A stretch of DNA of 64,000 nucleotides. Origin: Pisolithus tinctorius (Eukaryota > Basidiomycota > Agaricomycetes > Boletales > Pisolithaceae). Shown piece by piece: positions 31,023 to 42,300 of the stretch. The stretch is from assembly GCA_024663395.1 (NCBI GenBank), contig JANFAH010000001.1:6386001-6450000 (forward strand). The letters are read 5' to 3'. Made by a program: the position numbers and the translations under genes. Position 1 is the first letter of the stretch; the number at the start of each line of letters is the position of its first letter. Under the pieces are notes generated by a model, which was given only the letters and a program-made list of their open reading frames with translations, was not told the DNA's origin and ran no database searches.

Positions 31023-31735
31023 GCCAATGGACAAATATTCTTAATCATGACTCTACAGACTTATGCACAAGAGCAAACACATTTACAACCACATTGGAAA
31101 CCTTCAAAACTGTGAGGGGACACACAACATGCACAGGACATCAGAGCTGCACAGAAATTGGGCATATTAGTCTTTCAGCTTACTTCATAAAAGGCCAATG
31201 CCCAGTGTGCCAGCACTGCACTGTGCTAGTACCCTGTCACCATTTTGCACCATGTACTGCATTTTGAAAGGTGAACTCCCCCCCTTGCTTCATACTTGAT
31301 TCATCACCAACTTGCTTACTTGTCCAGAGTTACCTCCATCATTGTCCAGTTCAAAGGTTGTCTTGGTGGTTGTGGGAGGTTGAGGTCATGTGTTCAAGGT
31401 GAAAAAGGTGGCTGGGTGTTTGTGCATGGTCAGGGGCACATTAGGAAGGGTGATGGCATGGTTCATGAGATCATGCATGTGTGTGTGTGTGTGTGTGTGT
31501 GAGGTCAGCAGTGTGTTTTGCAAGAGGAAGGAGTTGTGCCTTAGACAGTTGTTGGTTGAGTGCAAAGGGTACATTGCAAAGTCAAGGACATGCATAGGGT
31601 CAAGAGAGTGTTAGTGAGGACAGGTGGGATGTTCAGGAGTGGGGAGTTGAGGGGTGAAGGGTGTGTTTGTGAAGCCAAGGATGTCTGCACAAGGAGAGAG
31701 GATGGCTAAAGACAGTTGTGATCTAAACCCCCTTG

Positions 31736-31856
31736 GATGTAGGGATAACAAGGTCTTCACCTATGAGAAGTCCAAGTTCTTTCTTTTCTTTTTGTTTTGC
31801 ATTTTCATTCTGTGCCTCTGGACTTGGCACTGAGCAGCCACATTGCTGACTAAGCA
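31736..31856 (+). repeat. Dispersed repeat, copy 2
   Basis: Direct repeat of 28652-28781, in the same orientation and about 3.1 kb away. Shared core includes TTCTTTTTGTTTTGCATTTT and CCTCTGGACTT. Confidence 0.75.
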
Positions 31857-32479
31857 TGGGTGCCATGTTCATGTGAGTTCTGCTTACTATACTCATGTAC
31901 AGACATCACTATGGGGTATAGTGGAGGAGCATGGAGTTGCAAAGGATAGTATATTTATAGTGGAACTACTTTCTTTGATATGATTGATGAATCAATGAAA
32001 TACTATTACATATGCCAGCATACTCATAACCTCAAAGCTATCATCAGGTCTGGCAGTATACATGGATACAACTTTGCAATGTTATATAAAGCCATCACAA
32101 TGGTGAACCCAAGTATGGCCAATGGAAAATCAAGGAATATCAAGGTATAAGGCCAGTAGTGATGACTGGCCATTGATCAAATGAAGAGGCTTACATGCAG
32201 TTTGGGTTGGAATGATGTCCAAGCCTTCAGTCTCTGTAACTTGAAGGTGTTCAGAAGGATACCTCTACAGCACTATAAGGTGTTTGGTGGTTTGCCTTCC
32301 AGTTGTAGGCATGCACCTGGCTGGTAGCAGCATTGAGTCTGCTTACATAAACATGTAATGTGTACATAGAGATACTTCAATTTTTTCTCAATCCCTCATA
32401 CTGTAGCTTGTTCACTACTAGCTATCCTTCAAATGTAGGTAGGCAGAGACATGTGGAAACCTGGTAAGCCAGTGCCATG

Positions 32480-32960
32480 GAATATACATGTCAAATGCAT
32501 GATATATGATTTATGGGTTGAGATGCTCAGAAAGTCCTAGTGGTGCATCAAATTGATGCTGTAGTCCAAATATCCATATTCATTACACTGTATGCCTGTA
32601 GGGTGGCCAATGCAATATAATGTGATTGTAGACAAGTATAAAAATTGGGAAATCTGGTCAACCACTGCTACTTACATGGCAAACATATATGCAAAATGTG
32701 TAAATGCATAATAAATGTGTTGAAATGCTCAAGGGTGCCCAGAGAAGCACCAATGTAAGAACTCTAGCTAAAGGCACATGTTATTTGTACCATATGCCCA
32801 CAAGTTGACAATTATCATATAATTTACATATGCACAAAGACAGATTAGGGGTGACATTATAATCTGCTGCAATGATTTTACTAAACATATATACAGTATG
32901 CATAGGATGCAATGTCTGGGTAGAGATGCTGATCCAACCCTAAAGATGCACCAAAATGGT
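32480..32960. repeat. Degenerate tandem repeat of about 200 bp
   Basis: Three loosely similar stretches begin near 32485, 32680 and 32885. Each has a run of ATATATG/ATGCAT-type words, then GAGATGCT or GAAATGCT, then a GATGCACCAA-like end. Divergence is high. Confidence 0.35.
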
Positions 32961-33239
32961 GTGTGCTTGTATGGTGGTTTTATAGCCTGTCATTCCAGCA
33001 GATGTTCTGAAGGCCACTTGTACTGAGATGGCATGATTGCCACTGTCTTGGAAAACATTGACTATTTGGCACACACAAGCCATACTAAATACCAAAGCCC
33101 TCTGGGCGCTCCTGGACGTATTTGGAGGGAGCATGTGATTTCCACAGGTTACAGTCTTTCAAACGAAAGCACTACAGGGAGGGAGTGTTACATGGGACTC
33201 GATAACCGAAGAGAGAAATATATTTGCTGCGATAACTCC

Positions 33240-33489
33240 CTATGAGATGTCCTTGTCCTCGTCCTCCAACTGCGACGGCTTCAGCATACCGGGAATGTGC
33301 ATCGCGAACTCCCTTTCTGTCTCGGCCTTCCTTTGGGCCTCATCCTCCCTTTCCTCGAGGTAGAGTTCTGCATTATCGCCCGATGAAAATTCTTTGAGTT
33401 GGATAAGGAAGTCACGCAGTGCAAGCTTGAACCTGTTGATGTCACTGTGGAACTCCCCAAGCCCCGTGACGAAGATTTGTATTTGGGTG
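33240..33489 (-). pseudogene. CRM1: Isolated 3'-terminal exon of exportin-1 (CRM1/XPO1)
   Basis: In the reverse strand, after an acceptor ending TTCGTCCAG, the frame reads TQIQIFVTGLGEFHSDINRF, KLALRDFLIQLKEFSSGDNA, ELYLEEREDEAQRKAETERE and FAMHIPGMLKPSQLEDEDKD, then IS and TAG. This is the conserved C-terminus of the nuclear export receptor Crm1 without a lesion. No upstream CRM1 exon was found in the next 1.4 kb, where the full gene would need about 3 kb more. It is therefore a fragment. CpG is normal here, and the CpG-free block ends only 130 bp away. Confidence 0.8.
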
Positions 33490-34968
33490 CTGGACGAAGG
33501 TAATCAGTCAACCGCATCCAGATATTGCACGTGACCGGAGTTAACGGTCCGGTATGATCGTGAACGACAAAGAGTTTACAGACCTGGGCCTAACGGCGTC
33601 CAGGAATATATGGCAATCCTAACATGTGCTATTTGGTCAAGTCATTTAGGCAACATGATAACATAAGTAATGGCATAACAAGGAATAAGGCCGGTACTGA
33701 TGACTGGTCCTCTTCCCTACAGGGCAAGCAGACTGCATCGACTCACTCAAAAACGATTCATTGCGGCCGATGTACACTCTTACTGGTGTCTTTTGGGTCG
33801 AGGCACGCAGATATCACCATTTGAGGGTAGCCACCAGTGCGGTATGCTACTCCTGTCAATTGCTACGTGCGATAACCGTCAACTAACAGCTCAAATCCGC
33901 GAAACGCTCACAGCCTTCTTGGGGTATACCACGCTATCTCACAGATGGAGTAAGGGGAGCCACTACTACATGATATCCAACGTGTAGTTGTTTATGACAT
34001 GGAGGCATAGATGGTCTGACAAAACTTCAAGAATTTTGCCTTCTTGCTTTTAAACACGGTTTCTTGTGGCTATGAAGCGAGACGTGCTTCATTGATAAGG
34101 ACGGCAGTGCCGAGTCACAGGAGGCGATTGGATCGATGTTCTTTTGGTATCGTTGAGATATTTCGGTTTTGCACTGGGTCGGGGAAGCATCGTCTTTCCA
34201 TATTTGCCTTCCTGCAGCGTCGCGCCTTACCGAACGATGCCTTACCCGCTGTTAGCTTCGAGGGGCCCCGCCATCCAGTGACACCCTTCCTGAGAGTGAA
34301 CGGAAACTGTCGATGCCATTTCTGAGATTCCTCATCCGCAGGCTTATATCTCCCTGTATCGTACAGTGGGTTACGCGAAGGGTGCTTGGTCATTCGGTCG
34401 TTCGAGCTACGTGTGCATCTGGCTCGAGGCGTCTCGAGCTTTCACTATCAGGAGCTGAAAGACGGTTCATACGCAAAATTTTCATCTGCTCCCATCTGCC
34501 CTGGAACCCAAGTTCTCTTCATATACTGGCGGGCGACGACATCTGTACTACATGGGGCCTGTTAAATCAGCTTGAGCAAGTCACTTGCTCAACCCAAGAG
34601 AAGTGCATTGAATGGTTCAACCATTCAATGCACTTCTCTTGGTGCGGTTGCCTCATAACGAGTACAAGAAGGTCGCACCCAATTGTACAATCACTGCTTG
34701 TGTCGAGGATGCGGATAGCATTGGAAACAGTGAACTCCGGACGTTGGAAATTGGGTAGATCCGTCAATCCTTTGTACTGCAAAATTTTCGCAGGGGCGCT
34801 CCCCGTCCTGCCTTTAGGTTGTCATTGCTTCGAATAGATAGGGAGAAAATCCCCTCGTTATCCTTACGACAGAAGAGGAGCACCGTGCACGTAAATGGCA
34901 TTTGATAATGCCTGTTTTATGTTGTGGCGAAAAGACTAGATGACGGACGCAGCATGAAACTACTGGAA
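33490..34968. other. No confident gene; palindromes near the right end
   Basis: Frames at plus 34044-34325 and 34313-34837 have no recognised family and may be chance. The stretch carries two adjacent palindromes at 34572-34642, and a 31-bp segment at 33679-33709 shared with 32141-32171. Confidence 0.4.
34572..34642. repeat. Two adjacent palindromes
   Basis: 34572-34592 is TTGAGCAAG, TCA, CTTGCTCAA: 9-bp arms with a 3-nt loop. 34594-34617 and 34619-34642 are perfect 24-bp inverted arms around one base (left arm starts CCAAGAGAAGTGC). They could extrude as a cruciform or fold in RNA. Confidence 0.85.
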
Positions 34969-36961
34969 TTACACCTCTCCCTTACAACATAATGCCGGAG
35001 TCTTATCGAGCGCAGGATCAGTGGTAGTATCGATAACAGTCATCCCGGGCTGGCTTGTTCCATTCGTAGAACTCTCAACGTCCCCCGCAAGCCTCGGAGG
35101 GTTCGCGAAGTGGACAGCACTGATGCGTAAATCTGAAGGTGTACCTGCATCCTGAGATCGAAGGTGTTCCCGGGAGTTCAGTGCCGCTAGAAGCGAGTTG
35201 GCATATACTATGCAGTAGTGAGCTGGGCTGTGCTAACAGGGCACGGAAGACTGACGTTTTTCAACGACGAATTGCAACCCTATTGACCAGGTATCCCGGA
35301 CCTCAGCGGTCTGAGGGAACTGAGGGCGACGTAGTCATAACGTAGCAAGTCATACATACCACGGCAAGGTCTGCAAGGGCGACTAGTCTGCGGTCAGAAG
35401 TCTGAATCAAGTCATGGTCATTAGCTAGGGGGATCAAACCTACGAAGTCAACAAACACCGGTTAACAGCATAGATGATAAGCGTGTTCATGAGATGCTTC
35501 GTTCTAAGGTAGAGTTTGTTAGCAATGAATCGATTTTTGAGCTGAAATGGGCTGGAGTCACCTTGGGAATGCAGAGTCAGAGCCACCATCATAGAAAAGT
35601 ATGCAGAGCGACACTGTAATCAGAACCTCAGTTAGTGCCACGATGGCCAAAGCAGGTGTCCCCCCGGAAAACTAGAAACAAGTGGGACTGTGAGTCATTG
35701 CACCGATTTCTCGCTTAATGGATATACCGAAATCTGGGCAAGGACACTACTCTTGTGCTTGGCTAACCTAATGGACATCAGTATTTCTGTGAATACGGTC
35801 AGATAGCTTAGGTTACTGCAGAACAACCGTCTCTGCCTGTCGGTTAGAATGGGTCTCTCGTGGTTGAAGCAAAGTACAAACCTATATCAAACCCTGTTGA
35901 GTGCTGTTAGAAGTGCCTCGTGAGCCTACCAAAGACGCTCACCAATGTGAGCTATCACTAATAGGATCTATTTCAACTGTGTTACTAGGTGATATCTTTG
36001 GTGCCACAGGCAAATATACTCACAATTGGGGCAGTCACTAACCACTTCACCCGAGGGCGACAGACTGGATACCGTCAAGAAAGTCTCGAGAAATGTTTAG
36101 GAGGACCTACGGTGATATACTTGACGCACGAAGAAGCTACCGGCATTCAGTTTATAAGCATCAAAGCCTAACAAATAACCACTTACCATTGAACTATAGA
36201 AATCAAAAACACCTGCAATACAGCTAAATCTTACAAATAGTTCTGAGGTGAATGGAACGTACATTCACTAGAATCGACGCCTAAGCAAGAAAATATCCTA
36301 AATGAGTCAGTGCCTGAGCGAGAATTGGGCACACATACCGGTAATGACCTGCCATATCTCAGTGCGAAGTGATCCTGAACTACAAAGGTATACGAACCAG
36401 ACAATATACTCGAAGTTCTCCGGAACACCGTAACTAGTTATCTGGAATGATTGAGTATGGCAGTTAGCAGATGTAGACAGGTCGGTTTCACCAAGTAGTA
36501 ATACAAGATGTGACACACTAATCCACCATTAACCATTCGTTCATTCATACGTTCCAAACACTTACTGAACGAGACATGTAGGGTATCGAGGATCCTTATT
36601 TCCTGTGAGCGGATTCGACGGGTGTCCCGAATTAACCTAACACACCATATGACAGCAACCAGGAACTTCATGGCCGAGGCATCCTCTGCGTAGTGCATGT
36701 AATACACGTAAGTCTATACAACCAGTAAGTCGAGTACTAGACGAAACATTCTGTTTACATAAAACATACCTGGAGAGTAGTTATGCCATATAACCTTGAT
36801 GGGAAATAAGGACGTGAGAGGGGGAGACGTGACAAGGTCAAGCAAAGTCGTACATAGTGGACGCCAACCCCCCAACGAGGGTAGGACCTATGTGAACAAG
36901 TGAGCAGACGAGTCCGTGTTGAGTCCGAGAGGTTTTCACCGAACCCGCCCGAAATACCCAT
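34969..36961 (-). CDS. DUF6534 family membrane protein
   Basis: Start ATG at 36961, stop TAA at 34969-34971. Splicing many short introns restores the family pattern: MGISGGFGPTLVGGLAST, MLYGITTLQ, TYVYYMHYAEDASAMKFLVA, ILDTLHVSF, MCHILYYYLITSYGVPENFE, ASILVNVFLISIVQCFFVRQ, VYH, RVKWLVTAPI, PALAIVALTEVLITVSLCIL, FYDGGSDSAF, TKHLMNTLIIYAVNRCLLTS and YANSLLAALNSREHLRSQ, then a polar tail. DUF6534 proteins have about seven membrane helices; they are greatly expanded in mushroom-forming fungi and their function is unknown. Several exons are very small (about 25-30 nt). One middle junction near 35830-35900 was not resolved. The gene seems intact. Confidence 0.85.
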
Positions 36962-38549
36962 CTTGTTTCAATAATTTGTAAGTAAGAACTCGTTGAGGAA
37001 CGCGCTGCGGGAAATGGATGGACAGTGTAAGGGTGTATTGATCTGATTGTGGACCAACCCATGCTCTGTCTTTAAAGGATAAAGAATGAATTGATGACTA
37101 TCTAAGGATATCTAAGCGCTGCCCTTGGCCCGTCATTACCTCATTAATGTGTGGATGGCTTGGCTCTGATGATCCAAGGACATACCCTTGCACAGTCTGC
37201 CATTCCCACCACGCGTTTTAGACGCACTGTTCTATTTGTGGGAGGGCGGCTTAGGATTTCGTTAGTCTAGTGGTGATGTTCTGAATGGCGTGAACCCTTA
37301 AAAGTGGGTGAGGAGGGGTGGGAGATGAGTTTGTGTGGACGTGTGTGCACAGCAATGTTCATCGTAGAACGTTGCAATTGGTCTAAGTGACTATATTACA
37401 GGGTAGCTCAGGCACGAATGTCAGTAGATACCTCGTCAGTACACAAACAGAACAAAGGATGACGTAGATGGCATAGATGAGGCAAGGTTGACTCATCGCC
37501 AAGAGAGAGGGATGACACTGCGTCTACCTACGGACATTCATAGTGTCCGCGTCGCAAAATGGACACAATATTGTTCGCGCCACGTGTTACGTAGTAATCA
37601 GCTGTGGAAGACAGGAGAGAGGCTGCTGAGTAGCTGGGCGGCTTGGTGTGTGACTTACGTATAGGGCCAGTTGGTCTATAAGACGGCGCAGGCCGTCCGT
37701 GAAAGAGAAAGCTCGCGATGACTCTGGAGACTGAGATCAAGGAACATATAAAATGGCAACTCACCCCAGCATTTGAAGAAGCGCGAGCCATCGATTGGCG
37801 ATACCAACGTTCAGCAGCATCGCCTTTGACGTGCACTGCGTATGATGTACAATAAGGTTAGTACTGACATGATCGGCCTAGGGCCCACGATTCAGCAAAA
37901 CTCCGACCGAAACCGAAGTATAGCCTTTTGTTCCCCACGTTCCCGTGGTCCATACCACACAAGTAATGGTCACGTTCTTGGATGAAAAGTGGTTCAACAG
38001 GGGTGTCTACAGTGATATGAAAGGCCTACCTCACCTATTATCGCATTCCATGTCACATCCTGTCATGTCACGCTAGCGCTAACACTAGATGTGATATATG
38101 CCCGGGGTATACAATCCCAAGGTTACTGGAATAAATAATAACGAGAATCTGATTACTGCATTCTCTGCAACGTCGTACATCAACATGCAGACCAAGGACC
38201 CGGTATTAGACCACGAGCACCTCGGTGCATCGGGATATCTGTAAGTGATAAGGTGCATGTAAACTGCCCACGCCGTGCCTCGAGCGACAAGAAGACTCGG
38301 TTTCACCTTCGTTTTAGGCACTGTGCGAAAGCGGCAGTCTGTACAGCAGAGTGAGGCCATAGATTTATGAGGTTTGAAGTTTGATGAGTCGTTTTTTGCA
38401 CGTGAAATGCGTGCTGACCTTCGCTGGAAATCCGCACAATAACCCCTGTAGTAGGGCTAACCCGTTCGACCGTCGAGGATTAGCATGGCTCACACCAGGC
38501 CGTGAATCGTGAAACTTCTGGTCCATATACTTCCAAGTTCGCACAGGTC
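36962..38549. other. Intergenic, no gene recognised
   Basis: Minus frames at 37528-37836 and 38085-38360 show no known family. A tRNA-like A-box word near 37265 lacks a B box. The right part ends at the Tc1-like element. Confidence 0.4.
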
Positions 38550-38551
38550 TA

Positions 38552-39266
38552 AGGTAGGGCTCAAACAGTTTCGACGCATATCACGTGATGTGACAGAGTG
38601 TGACAGAGAGTTGGCAAAGAGTTAGCACCGGTCCAGAGTGTGGCAGCTCTGGAGCGTTGCTTCCATAATAGGAAACCCGAGGCTCCGACTTTCGGTGTAG
38701 TCCATTAGAAGATTGTAGCATTACTGTTGTATGATACTTCGTCTAACCTATGGTACTTGCATTAGAATTAGTTTAGTTGATCCACATGAAATTTTGCAGA
38801 GATCTAAGCTAGCAGGGGGAATCTTACACCAGTACGGCTCTAGTTGCACAATGCAGTGAGTAGACTTACATCATCTTTTTTCTCCTTGGCCTCGACGGAG
38901 TCTGACACTCTCTTCTTCTTTGCCCAGCGTCCAAGGTTGGCAAGGCCAACTTGCGCCCTCCTCGAACGCTTGGGCATTGGGCCGACCAATGCACTGGAGA
39001 GTGTGGCGATGCTTCGGACAATATTTGTACATGATATTAGGCTTAACAATACTACTTTTACTTTGTAAAACTATCTCCTTCTTCGTCGCGACTAATTTTG
39101 ATATTCTGAAACTGTCAAAATCACAGTACTGATGATTTAGACAATCTGACAGTTTGTAATTTGTAATTCTAGCTAGTGTTCGTTTTCCTATGGTTTTTTT
39201 CTCGTTTTGTCACGTTTTATCACGCTTTGTCACGTGACATGCGTCGAAACTGTTTGTGCCCTACCT
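38552..39266. mobile_element. Tc1/mariner-like remnant with terminal inverted repeats
   Basis: The left end AGGTAGGGCTCAAACAGTTT and the right end, read in reverse, AGGTAGGGCACAAACAGTTT, continue as inverted repeats for about 40 bp (through TCGACGCAT and TCACGTGA). TA dinucleotides flank both ends (38550-38551 and 39267-39268), as in Tc1/mariner elements. The 715-bp interior keeps only the N-terminus of a transposase (minus strand), so the element has a large internal deletion. It lies 111 bp upstream of the HIR1 start. Confidence 0.8.
38840..38977 (-). pseudogene. N-terminal remnant of a transposase
   Basis: Starting at 38977 the frame reads MPKRSRRAQVGLANLGRWAK then a Lys-rich stretch. This basic start is common in agaricomycete DDE transposases. 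It runs into a possible donor (gtaagt) near 38869, and no DDE domain follows within the element. Confidence 0.6.
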
Positions 39267-39378
39267 TATTTGCATGCAGACCTGCACGTGATCGCGTTCC
39301 ACAAAGGGTCACAGCCACCGGGGCAGGAGCAGCGTCCGTGTCAGCCTCGTCGGATTACATAGCCTCTTGTCTACGACG

Positions 39379-42300
39379 ATGAGGTTCATAAAGCCAGCAT
39401 GGGTTACACATAAAGGTTATATCTTTATACTCTGAGTATACTCTAGGTAATGTGTGCTGACCTGGTGGTCCAGATAGCTCTAGGAATGACCAGGATACCA
39501 AGCGACAGTCAATATTTTCCATCCACGTTCACCCGGATGGCTCACGGATTGCAACGGGAGGCCTCGATGCCAAGGTCCGCATTTGGAGTACGAAACCAAT
39601 TCTCAACGCTACCTCGGAGAATTCAGGACGTCCACCAAAGTCTCTGTGCACCCTGAGCATGCATACTGGTCCTGTGTTGACAGTTCGGTGGGCCCATTCA
39701 GGCAGATGGCTTGCAAGTGGAAGCGACGATGAGATCATTATGATCTGGGATCTTGATCCGTGCGTCACTGTTAGCGTCTAGACATACAACTCACCTTGGG
39801 CACCAGCTCTGGCAGGGGCAAAGTGTTCGGCTCCAATGAAGTCAACGTTGAAGCGTGGAAGCCTATGAAAAGACTACCTGGTCATGAAAGCGGTAGGGCA
39901 CCTCGCCGTATCACTTCTTCTGAGGCAAACCTTGTACATCCAGACGTAACGGATATTGCTTGGGCTCCCGAAGACCGATATCTGGCATCCGTCGGACTCG
40001 ATTCTAAGGTTATTGTTTGGTGTGGCTACACGCTAGGTGGGCTATTGTTTCAACTTTCAACTAGTTGACCAATATCGCAATACCCAATTCCAGAGCGGAT
40101 CAGAAAGCTGGACCAACACAATGGCTTCGTCAAGGGGGTGTGCTTTGACCCTGTCGGAGAATTCATGGCTACTCAGTCTGACGATAAGTCTGTGAAAATA
40201 TGGCGAACAACTGATTGGGAGTTGGAGGCGGAGATCCGAAAGCCATTTGAGGATTCACCGGGTAGCACCTTCTTCCGCCGACTGAGGTAAGTTTCGCACA
40301 AGCCGAGCAGCACGTTTTAAAGGGTTTTATTTGCGCAGTTGGTCTCCAGATGGTGCCCACATCACTGCATCTAATGCGACCAACAATAAGGGCTTCGTTT
40401 TCATTGCGGCTGTTATCACGCGAGGCTTATGGACGTCTGAAATAAGTCTGGTTGGTCATGAAAATACGGTAGAAGTTGCCGTGGGTTTTCTTATCACACT
40501 CCATGAAAGACTTCAGTTCACGTGATTCTTAGGCGTACAACCCGCACATATTTTTGCGGAACCCCAGCGGACCCCTTGTGACATCGAACATATGTTCTGT
40601 TGTCGCTCTTGGGGCTGATGACCGATCCATCTCTATCTGGCAGACAAAATCTGCCCGACCTCTGATTGTTGCAAGGGAAGTGTTCGAGAGGCAGATCATG
40701 GACCTGAGCTGGTCAGTTGACTACCTGTCTTTTAAAACTTGATTTTGATTTCATTCATCTCAGGTCGCGAGATGGTCTCACGCTGTACGCCGCTTCGTCT
40801 GATGGCACTATCGCGGTGTTCGACTTTGACCCAGAGGAATTGGATGGTATAGCACCCTTCACAGCACAGCGACAATATTTGCAGAAATTTGGATTTGTTC
40901 CACCGCCGGTACCAGAGGGTTTCTCGCACGGCACTTTCTACGGTGACAATAATGTTCCGTCGTCTCGTATTACCCCACCGCCTTCCCCTCAGTCCCGAAC
41001 AACGGAACGGCTTCAGTCTCAAACTGAATTTGGACCTGACACCGCCAATGGTGGCACTGAACAAATCAACAGGCTTGTCGCTAAGAAAAGCAACAAAAAA
41101 CGTGTTAAGCCTCTTCTCATGTCTGATATACCTTCAGCGTCAACATCTGATAACATCGTCAATGGTGCTACTACTCAAGTACCTACCTCTGTTGTGAACC
41201 AACCCTCGAGGGCAACCAACGGTGCAGGTCCATCATTTGCTCCACCCGAGTCTCGATATTCCGTACCCAGGTCTCGTCATCCCTCTCATTCCACTTCACC
41301 TGCGCCAAGTATGCTGGATTTCGATGCAGATATCGAGATGGGCGGACCAATGGACATGGATGTCCCCATTGACGCCATCGGTACTTCATCGTCCCCAGGA
41401 ACGACTAGGGGGAAGAGGAAAGCATCGGCGTTGGAAGGGGACGATCGTCCCGCTCGACCTCGAACTCTAGGAGGCGACCGACCTAGGGAGGTTGTTGCAG
41501 TACGTGAAATCATTTCAGGGAGACACGAGAAACGGCATGATTTGTTGCCTGTCCCTCCTGTCTTAACGTTCTTGAGCGCAAAGGTGGATGGTGGTGAAGA
41601 CGTCCTGGAAGGAAGGAATTCTGAAGCTGATGGTACGTACTGCCTTTTGATAAATTCACTACATTTCTGATCCAATCTCAGGTCCGTCGGAGGTAACCTT
41701 CGTGAGCGGCAAACAGACACAATGGCTTGATTATGTCCAGTCCCCCATAATCGCGTTGACGGCATCTCCGGCTTTCTGTGCAGTGGCAACACAAGACGGT
41801 TCAGTAAATGTGTACTCGCATACGGGCCGGAGGTAAGATTTATCCTACGGTCGTGTCGTTTTACTTAGTGCAGCTGGTTTCAAGAATAATGCCCATCATA
41901 ACTCTTGATGCACCTTGTTCTATGATTCACAGTTGCAAGACATCGCTACTGCTACTCACTGTTACTGGGCAACTTTTGTCAATGTGAGTATATATACTCC
42001 ACTAACCATTGGCGCTTGTTAACATCAAAGTAGCAATGTCAAGTCGCACTCGGCCTACTTCCCTTCCGCTTTCATCGGCTGCTTGCTACACGCCCCGGAC
42101 AGCAAGGTAGTAGCTGCTACTGTGCGCCACAATGGAGCACCTGTGCTACAACTCTCTTCTGGTGTCGCATACACCTACGACTCACAGCTTCTGCAATGGG
42201 CCAAGTTAAGTGACCGCTGGTGGTCAGAAGGCTCAGACGTGTGGCAAGGGCGACAGCGTAATACCAAGGATGTTATCGCTTCCATCGAAAGTGCAATTAC

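Larger units (their letters stand above)
24000..33106. other. CpG-depleted block
   Basis: By eye about ten CG dinucleotides remain in 9.1 kb, and only one between about 27030 and 33106. Flanking DNA is CpG-rich on both sides (several per 60-base line at 23941-23990, and again from 33107). TG and CA are abundant, as expected from C-to-T loss at methylated CpG. CpG methylation of transposon-rich DNA is known in Agaricomycetes. The edges are sharp, within tens of bases. The block holds one intact-looking gene, one gene fragment and several repeats. Confidence 0.85.
31023..33106. other. CpG-free repeat-bearing stretch
   Basis: No gene recognised. It holds a (TG)n microsatellite near 31474-31502, the second copy of the dispersed repeat (31736-31856) and a degenerate tandem array near 32480-32960. 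The right edge of the CpG-free block falls at 33106. Confidence 0.4.

Noticed and set aside
31474..31502. (TG)n run
   Set aside because: An ordinary microsatellite; no function is implied.
24001..33104. Possible terminal inverted repeats of the CpG-free block (CAGGTCTTTGGT and CAGAGGGCTTTGGT)
   Set aside because: The match is short and gapped, and no target duplication flanks it. Not enough to call one element.
37256..37325. tRNA-like sequence with the A-box word TAGTCTAGTGG
   Set aside because: There is no B box (GGTTCGANTCC) at the right distance and no cloverleaf could be drawn.
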